This document shows, piece by piece, positions 7,542-12,070 of a stretch of DNA of 12,070 nucleotides. Source of the DNA: Balneolaceae bacterium (GTDB taxonomy: Bacteria > Bacteroidota > Rhodothermia > Balneolales > Balneolaceae); the NCBI GenBank assembly GCA_007117235.1, contig SKGY01000101.1, positions 1 to 12,070 on the forward strand. The letters run 5' to 3'. The position numbers and the translations under genes are program-made. Numbering within the stretch: position 1 is the stretch's first letter; the number at the start of each line of letters is the position of its first letter. Below the pieces are notes generated by a model. It saw only the letters and a program-made list of their open reading frames with translations. It did not search any database and had not been told where the DNA came from.

Positions 7542-8375
7542 CTAATCAAGAACAAACCTAAACGTGATGGTTCCCCATTGTGCTTCCTGAGGAACTCCTG
7601 ACGGCAAGCGAGAAAATCGCCAGCTACGTAGTGTTCTCATTACTTCTCTCTCAAGTTCAGGGTTCATTTTTCGCAGTGGTATTACACGCCCAAGCGACCC
7701 ATCAGGATTAACCTCAAAACGGATCGTAATCGTAGCTTCTTCATTTGTTTGATTACCCGGTAACGGCTGTACCATTGGTGATCTTTCTAAATCACCTTCC
7801 CACTGCAAATCATATGGTGCTGAACGGTCTGGATTATTTCCCGTGCCCTGGTCAACATCAACATCTCCTCGAGTACCCCGCACGTCACCGCTTTCAGTTA
7901 CACCCTCCTGAATCTGTTCTGCTTCAATAGTTTGAGGAGGAACTTCTTCTTCAATTACATCTTCTGTGACTTCCACATTTCGCGGATCGATAATATCTGT
8001 TTCGGGAGTTTCAACAACATCGTCGCTAATCACTTCTTCAAGCTGATCGGGCAGATCAACAGGTTTTGTGGTCTCATCTTCGGGAGTTTGCGGCACTTCA
8101 GCGGGCTGTACTATATCAGGATTAGGATTGTCAGGTTGAGTTTCAGCCGGGTTGGGCCGGGTTGCAACCTGCTCTCTTTGAACCTCTGCTTGTTGAGCAA
8201 TAGTACCGCTCCTGAATTCACCAAGAGTTACCTCGATGTAAGCGGGCCTGTTGTCAATATCAAAGCTGATATTGTATAAGAGAGCAATGATAAGCAAAAC
8301 TAGATGAATTCCTCCCGTAACGGTTAAACCGAAGCGATCTTCTTTATCGAATTTTGCTTTAAACCACTTTAACAT
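7542..8375 (-). CDS. tonB: TonB-family energy transducer
   Basis: Links the ExbB/ExbD proton motor in the inner membrane to receptors in the outer membrane. From ATG 8375 it has 277 residues: a short basic cytoplasmic end (MLKWFKAKFDKEDR), one membrane anchor at about 16-38 (LVLLIIALLYNISF), a long periplasmic linker (about 55-185) and a TonB C-terminal domain at about 190-277 (ITIRFEVNPDGSLGRV, then TLRSWRFSRLPSG and WGTITFRF). The linker is rich in Pro with Glu and Asp, unlike the Pro-Lys/Pro-Glu linker of E. coli TonB. An upstream ATG at 8405 would overlap exbD by 26 bp and add a polar stretch before the anchor; ATG 8375, four bases after the exbD stop, is preferred. It is the last gene of the operon. 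A TolA-like role is less likely given the C-terminal domain. Confidence 0.9.
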   Translation of the reverse strand: MLKWFKAKFDKEDRFGLTVTGGIHLVLLIIALLYNISFDIDNRPAYIEVTLGEFRSGTIAQQAEVQREQVATRPNPAETQPDNPNPDIVQPAEVPQTPEDETTKPVDLPDQLEEVISDDVVETPETDIIDPRNVEVTEDVIEEEVPPQTIEAEQIQEGVTESGDVRGTRGDVDVDQGTGNNPDRSAPYDLQWEGDLERSPMVQPLPGNQTNEEATITIRFEVNPDGSLGRVIPLRKMNPELEREVMRTLRSWRFSRLPSGVPQEAQWGTITFRFVLD

Positions 8376-8379
8376 GAGA

Positions 8380-8784
8380 TTAATTACGTTCTGTTGCCAT
8401 GACAATGTTCAGGTTAAGTGCCTGACCAATATTCATTACCTGTACAGCATCATCTATTTTAGCATCACGGTCGGCACGTACTACTAACGTGGCATTTTGA
8501 TTATTCTGATACGCACTTCTAATTGAAGCTGATAACCCTCCACGAGCCACCTGTTCTCCATTCACAAAGAAGTCACCTGCTGCTGTAATCGCCACAGATA
8601 TTTGTTGCGCTTGAGTTGTAACGCTAGATTCTGCCTGAGGCACATTGACACGAATACCAAAATTGGTTACGAAGGACGAAGTCAACAGAAAGAATATCAA
8701 TAACAGCAAAATAATGTCCGTAAGCGATGATTGTGAAAACATCGTCAACGGCTCCAATTTTAAGCTGTCTTTCCTAAAATTCAT
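8380..8784 (-). CDS. exbD: ExbD/TolR-family biopolymer transport protein
   Basis: Proton-channel subunit of the TonB motor, 134 residues. A short cytoplasmic N-terminus is followed by one membrane helix at about 20-40 (SLTDIILLLLIFFLLTSSF), in which D23 is the essential proton-carrying aspartate of the family. The periplasmic domain (about 45-134) has the usual VNVPQAESS and ATLVVRADRDAKIDDAVQVM stretches. Length and features are standard for ExbD. It starts 3 bp after the exbB stop and is preceded by a strong Shine-Dalgarno; tonB follows 4 bp after its stop. TolR is the alternative family name, but a TonB gene directly downstream favours ExbD. Confidence 0.94.
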   Translation of the reverse strand: MNFRKDSLKLEPLTMFSQSSLTDIILLLLIFFLLTSSFVTNFGIRVNVPQAESSVTTQAQQISVAITAAGDFFVNGEQVARGGLSASIRSAYQNNQNATLVVRADRDAKIDDAVQVMNIGQALNLNIVMATERN

Positions 8785-8787
8785 CTT

Positions 8788-9498
8788 TTACTCCTCTCGT
8801 TTTTTAGAGGGTGCCTGTAGAAGGTCTATAAAATCAGCAGATGCATTTTCAAGCTCGAAAACCATCCGATTAATTTTACCGATCAGGAAGTTATAAAATC
8901 CATATGCGATAATTCCTACAATCAAACCGGCAGCCGTGGTAATTAACGCTTCCCAGATACCACCGGCCAATACACTTGGATTTACATTACCCTGCAGAGA
9001 TTGAATATCCATAAAGGCTCTAATCATACCGGTTACCGTACCGGTGAAACCAATAAGCGGAGCAACACCCGCAATTGTAGCCAGCCAGTTCATTCTTGTT
9101 TCGAGACTGTAGATCTCTTTTTTGCCGGCATTTTGAATGGCTTGTTCTATATCACCAATTGGTCTGCCCAAGCGACGAATACCTGCTTTTAAAATTCTGG
9201 CAAGTGGCTTGTCAAATTCTTCACAGTACTGAATGGCACGTTGTTGGCTACCCGATTTTAACAGCGTCTCAATATTATTGAGCATGTTGTTAATGTCCAT
9301 CTTCGAGTTATTTAACGTTCTCCATCGTTCTGCAATTACATAAATAGCAAGAATTGAAAGGATAAACAGCGGGATCATCAATAATCCACCCTGAGATAAA
9401 ATCTCATAGAAAGACATAGAGGAGTCGTCTTGAAGCATAGCAGCCAATGTATCTGCGTCTGCTTCAGCTTGAAGTAATAGCGGAGAGATAATAGTCAT
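8788..9498 (-). CDS. exbB: ExbB/TolQ/MotA-family proton channel protein
   Basis: Inner-membrane stator subunit of the TonB motor, 236 residues. It has three membrane helices: about 36-57 (GGLLMIPLFILSILAIYVIAE), about 138-160 containing the family signature GVAPLIGFTGTVTGMIRAF, and about 184-206 (ALITTAAGLIVGIIAYGFYNF). The cytoplasmic domain lies between helices 1 and 2, as expected. An N-terminal stretch of about 30 residues before the first helix (LQAEADADTLAAMLQDDSS) is acidic and probably periplasmic. The conserved T/S pore residues in helices 2 and 3 are present. It begins 6 bp after the stop of the HU-SPOR gene and precedes exbD by 3 bp. Start ATG 9498 is the only reasonable one; no Shine-Dalgarno is seen. 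Confidence 0.94.
   Translation of the reverse strand: MTIISPLLLQAEADADTLAAMLQDDSSMSFYEILSQGGLLMIPLFILSILAIYVIAERWRTLNNSKMDINNMLNNIETLLKSGSQQRAIQYCEEFDKPLARILKAGIRRLGRPIGDIEQAIQNAGKKEIYSLETRMNWLATIAGVAPLIGFTGTVTGMIRAFMDIQSLQGNVNPSVLAGGIWEALITTAAGLIVGIIAYGFYNFLIGKINRMVFELENASADFIDLLQAPSKKREE
8791..8796 (-). promoter_or_regulatory. strong Shine-Dalgarno of exbD
   Basis: On the minus strand GAGGAG sits 6 nt before ATG 8784 and overlaps the end of exbB (the exbB stop TAA follows directly). It fixes the exbD start. Such sites are scarce elsewhere in this window. Confidence 0.75.
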
Positions 9499-9504
9499 TT
9501 AGAT

Positions 9505-10782
9505 TTAGTTAGTCTGAATACGTTGAATAAAGTTGTTCGAATTGTAGGGTGATGGTAAATCTGTTGCAGCTGCTTGTGCATCTGAAATTGACGGGAACTG
9601 ACCGACACTAACGCGCCAAGTTGTATTTTGGTTTACAGTTCGAGGGCTTACCAGAACTCGATAATCCCTTTCGGCCAACTCAGTTGCCTGAGCGCGTGCA
9701 CGCTCCTCGTTAGCAAATGAGAAGAGCACAATTGAAAACCCATCATTGGCGGCATCTACAAGAGCACCTGTCAGTCCATAAGTTGATTGATCCGGTACAA
9801 TTTCTGGTTCCGGCTCAATCTCATCGTTCACTTCATCTTGTGTTACTTCAACTTCTTCCTGAGGTTCCACAGGGGTTAAAGTTTCTGTTATGTCTGTAGC
9901 AATAGGTTGTTCAGCCGTTAGTTCTACTTCGCGCTCATCAGACTGCTGGAATAGTATAGGAATCATAAAAAATCCTGCGGCAACCAGTACAAATACCAAT
10001 ACAACACTCATCACAACTGTGATTGGGTCTTTTGATGTTTGGGGCTTTTCAGTTTTTTTGACACTTGCTGCCGGCTTAACAGGTTCAGATTTCTTAATTT
10101 CTGGTTCCGGTTCACTTTCTGCAAATATATCTGACTCCGTTTCAGACTCTGTGTCATCCATGCCAAATATTGGAAGACCAATGTCTTTTTCATCAGGTAG
10201 TTCTTCGGGTTTTTTATCAATTTTACTTGAAGCATCACCCAATAATCCTGAGAATGGATCAATGTCACGATCTACTTTATGAGGCTTCGAAATTATTGGC
10301 TCATCACTTGGCGGTTCCTCATATTCGTCAAAATCATTTTCAGAGTCGCTGCTTTTGGTACTGCTGTCATCCAGACCAAAAATTTCATCAAGTTCCTTTT
10401 TAGTCTCTTCATCAATTGGTGGATTAGACTCTTCTTCTGACGGTTCAGTTAATTCAGGTTCTTGTTCAAAAGGTTTTTCACTAGGTTTAGCAGGCTCTTC
10501 CTCAACCGGAGCAGAGTCGCGAGCTGATTTGATTTCGACCGGTTCCATTCCGGCATACTTAAAATTAATTTCGGTGCTTAACTCATCCGAAGGATCGAAT
10601 TTCAGATCTCCGTCTGAATCAAAGTAAAAAAGCCCAAACTCTTTAATTTCAAGTGCTTTTCCTCTTTCAGCTGCATCAATTATTCGCTTTATAAGTTGAT
10701 CTAGCTGCTCTTCAACAGATGGCTGATCCATTCCCGTTTTATCAACCAAAAGCTCAATTAATTTTTCTTTATCAATTTTCAT
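9505..10782 (-). CDS. membrane protein joining an HU-like domain to a SPOR domain
   Basis: Bitopic inner-membrane protein of 425 residues with an unusual layout. Residues 1-85 resemble a divergent HU-fold domain of the HU-CCDC81-like kind (KLIELLVDKTG, then LEIKEFGLFYF, LKFDPSDELSTEINFKYAGM). A long acidic, low-complexity linker covers about 86-250, one membrane helix about 254-277 (PITVVMSVVLVFVLVAAGFF), a second acidic Pro/Glu linker about 280-332, and a SPOR domain about 347-423 (FSIVLFSFANEERARAQA, WRVSVGQFPSISDAQAAA). SPOR domains bind glycan strands lacking stem peptides, so the C-terminus should reach the periplasmic cell wall while the HU-like part stays in the cytoplasm. Whether that part still binds DNA is unknown, because few basic residues are visible. 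It starts inside the stop of the small HU gene with a strong Shine-Dalgarno, and exbB follows 6 bp later. Confidence 0.88.
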   Translation of the reverse strand: MKIDKEKLIELLVDKTGMDQPSVEEQLDQLIKRIIDAAERGKALEIKEFGLFYFDSDGDLKFDPSDELSTEINFKYAGMEPVEIKSARDSAPVEEEPAKPSEKPFEQEPELTEPSEEESNPPIDEETKKELDEIFGLDDSSTKSSDSENDFDEYEEPPSDEPIISKPHKVDRDIDPFSGLLGDASSKIDKKPEELPDEKDIGLPIFGMDDTESETESDIFAESEPEPEIKKSEPVKPAASVKKTEKPQTSKDPITVVMSVVLVFVLVAAGFFMIPILFQQSDEREVELTAEQPIATDITETLTPVEPQEEVEVTQDEVNDEIEPEPEIVPDQSTYGLTGALVDAANDGFSIVLFSFANEERARAQATELAERDYRVLVSPRTVNQNTTWRVSVGQFPSISDAQAAATDLPSPYNSNNFIQRIQTN

Positions 10783-10982
10783 TTGGAGCTCCTTACTTTT
10801 GATTTAAATTCCACGACATCCGCAGGGGGTACCATCACAACACGGCCATTTTCGTATTTTTTTTGATGCTGCTTACGATGTGTAATTTCGAAGGCTCCCA
10901 AACCTTCTATATCAACCCTATTCTTGTTAAGGATTTGCTCTCGTAGCACCTCTTTAAAAGCCTTTATAAATGTAGATTTCAT
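10779..10982 (-). CDS. short HU-family DNA-binding-like protein (67 aa)
   Basis: Small basic protein related to HU/IHF. From ATG 10982 it has 67 residues. The part IKAFKEVLREQILNKNRVDI aligns with helix 2 of HU, EGLGAFEI (about 26-33) with the conserved GFGTF turn, and RKQHQKKYENGRVVMVPPAD with the DNA-binding arm, ending VVEFKSKVRSSK like the HU C-terminal helix. The usual first helix (about 20 residues) is missing, and the RNP tip of the arm is not conserved, so classical HU dimer packing or DNA bending may be altered. A longer reading from 11045 would overlap the upstream barrel gene by 61 bp and adds no HU-like sequence, so 10982 is preferred. It starts 2 bp after the stop of the barrel gene and overlaps the HU-SPOR gene by 4 bp (ATGA). 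Co-translation suggests it partners the HU-SPOR protein. Confidence 0.85.
   Translation of the reverse strand: MKSTFIKAFKEVLREQILNKNRVDIEGLGAFEITHRKQHQKKYENGRVVMVPPADVVEFKSKVRSSK
10789..10794 (-). promoter_or_regulatory. strong Shine-Dalgarno of the HU-SPOR gene
   Basis: On the minus strand AAGGAG lies 6 nt before ATG 10782, inside the 3' end of the upstream HU-like gene. It fixes this start and allows independent as well as coupled translation. Confidence 0.75.
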
Positions 10983-10984
10983 AA

Positions 10985-12070
10985 TTAGAATAAGTATGTA
11001 ACCCCGACAAAACCCTGGAATCCTCTTTCTGGATATCCTTGCCAAAGTTCAAATTCTTCGCCTGTTAAGTTAATAAGTTTACCATACACTCCCATCTTTG
11101 AGGATAAAGAAATCTCAAATCTGCTACCAAGTAAAATAAAAGAAGATAGACTATTACCGAAAGAGCCCTCTCTACCGCCAATAAATTCGCCCCATCCCTC
11201 TAAAATAAGTTGTTTAAATGGCCTATATGAAACGGAACTTTTGATGCTATAGCTTTCGATAAAGGGTATTTTTTGATTCCCTGATATTCTTGGTATCTGC
11301 CAATAACCGTCAGCTTTAACCCAAAGAACGTTTGGTGTTAAATCCTGAGTAAAGCCGCCATAAACCTTAAATATGTTTGCTCTGTCATATTCCGGCCTGA
11401 AATATCCCTCCGTAAAATCGGTTCCTGTTATCTGGTTTGAATTTCGGGTGTAGTATATATAGTTCTTAATATTCTGATATGATGCCCCGGCCATCAATTT
11501 TGTGCCCCTGAACGGCTCAGTTTCTATTTCTGCTGAACCTCTCCATTCATACTGATGTTGTAATGGTACTGTTAAATCAAGAAATGGATTTTCGTACTGT
11601 AACTCTCTATATGTAGTGTGAGTGGGCTTACCCATAATTCTCAATCTTAAATCTAGCCCGGGTATTAGAGTGTGAGCGAATGAAAATCTGGGTGAGGCAT
11701 ACACCCTGAAATCGTTTAGTGCATCGGTTACCCCCGAAACCCCCAATTCTGCTTTCACATCTGTCCGATAATCAAACAGACGCTCATAATGTGCCGATAA
11801 ATTTGAAACAGACCATGACTGATCAGTCAAACCGATCAAATTAGTTGAACCGGTTGAGTTCGTAAAACGGACCCGGTGTACTTCCTGAACATTATTCCCC
11901 AGCCTTGAGTACTCACCCTTGCTGTTTATCCCCCATTCACTCGCCGTACCATCTATATCCTGTAATTCAGAGTTTAAATCAAATCCGCTAGAATATCCGT
12001 CTATTGAGAATTCAAATCCGCTGATTGGTGTTCGGTTTACTTCCAGTTCTGCACCGCCAAGAAAGCCTAA
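10985..12070 (-). CDS. outer-membrane beta-barrel protein, probable TonB-dependent receptor, C-terminal part
   Basis: Partial gene entering from the right edge; the frame is open for 361 codons to 12070, so its start, signal peptide and any plug domain lie outside. The visible protein is a run of alternating amphipathic beta-strands (for example GAELEVNRTPISGFEFSID, ANIFKVYGGFTQDL, KQLILEGWGEFIGG), with aromatic girdles. It ends GFQGFVGVTYLF with a terminal Phe, the usual signal for outer-membrane insertion. The stretch MGVYGKLINLTGEEFELWQGYPERGFQ (about 25 residues before the end) resembles the last strands of TonB-dependent receptors. No internal TTG at 11839 should be taken as the start, because the same reading frame continues upstream with barrel-like sequence. 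Position at the head of a TonB-motor operon supports a TonB-dependent role; a non-TonB barrel cannot be excluded without the N-terminus. Confidence 0.8.
   Translation of the reverse strand, partial: LGFLGGAELEVNRTPISGFEFSIDGYSSGFDLNSELQDIDGTASEWGINSKGEYSRLGNNVQEVHRVRFTNSTGSTNLIGLTDQSWSVSNLSAHYERLFDYRTDVKAELGVSGVTDALNDFRVYASPRFSFAHTLIPGLDLRLRIMGKPTHTTYRELQYENPFLDLTVPLQHQYEWRGSAEIETEPFRGTKLMAGASYQNIKNYIYYTRNSNQITGTDFTEGYFRPEYDRANIFKVYGGFTQDLTPNVLWVKADGYWQIPRISGNQKIPFIESYSIKSSVSYRPFKQLILEGWGEFIGGREGSFGNSLSSFILLGSRFEISLSSKMGVYGKLINLTGEEFELWQGYPERGFQGFVGVTYLF

Noticed and set aside
7932..8279. Plus-strand reading frame of 115 codons
   Set aside because: Antisense to the Pro/Glu-rich linker of tonB; composition artefact with no recognisable domain.
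8376..8405. Longer start for tonB overlapping exbD
   Set aside because: Adds a polar stretch before the membrane anchor and a 26-bp overlap; the ATG just after the exbD stop fits the tight operon better.
10011..10268. Minus-strand 85-codon frame inside the HU-SPOR gene
   Set aside because: It overlaps the real gene in another frame and is low-complexity with no family resemblance.
9890..10282. Plus-strand reading frame of 130 codons, Ser-rich
   Set aside because: It is antisense to the acidic linker of the HU-SPOR gene; Glu/Asp/Ser-rich codons read backwards give a long open frame. No domain or start signal.
10983..11045. Longer start for the small HU-like protein (88 aa)
   Set aside because: The extra 21 residues come from the end of the barrel gene in another frame and do not resemble the missing HU helix.

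Overview
The window reads as a chromosomal segment from a moderately AT-rich Gram-negative bacterium of the Bacteroidota/Balneolota side of the FCB group. This rests on the outer-membrane Omp85 and TonB systems, lipoprotein signal peptides, mostly absent Shine-Dalgarno sequences, and an HU-plus-SPOR domain protein of a kind known from these lineages. The taxonomic placement is inference from gene style, not from a marker gene. Coding density is very high, no non-coding stretch exceeds about 170 bases, and I see no mobile elements, CRISPR array, tRNA or rRNA.

Left part (1-4450). A three-POTRA Omp85/TamA-like outer-membrane assembly protein runs off the left edge on the minus strand. Divergent from it are plus-strand genes: a lipoprotein M14 zinc carboxypeptidase, then a tight pair of copper-delivery lipoproteins (SCO1/SenC overlapping a PCuAC chaperone by 4 bp), then a small SAM-dependent methyltransferase whose true start is unclear. 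The SCO/PCuAC pair would supply copper to the CuA site of a respiratory cytochrome oxidase.

Middle part (4451-7516). This is an aldehyde-oxidation module. An AldB/ExaC-type aldehyde dehydrogenase and a downstream DUF779 protein lie on the minus strand, with a perfect-stem intrinsic terminator between them. A divergent AraC-family regulator sits across a 170-bp promoter region that holds a good sigma70-like promoter and a small palindrome.

Right part (7542-12070). A compact minus-strand operon enters from the right edge. Its order is: outer-membrane beta-barrel (probably a TonB-dependent receptor, partial), a 67-residue HU-like protein lacking the first HU helix, a membrane protein joining an N-terminal HU-like domain to a C-terminal SPOR peptidoglycan-binding domain, then ExbB, ExbD and TonB. 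Junctions are 2 bp, a 4-bp overlap, 6 bp, 3 bp and 4 bp, so the set is almost certainly co-transcribed. ExbB/ExbD/TonB form the proton-driven motor that energises outer-membrane receptors. The two HU-fold proteins inside that operon are the most unusual element of the window.
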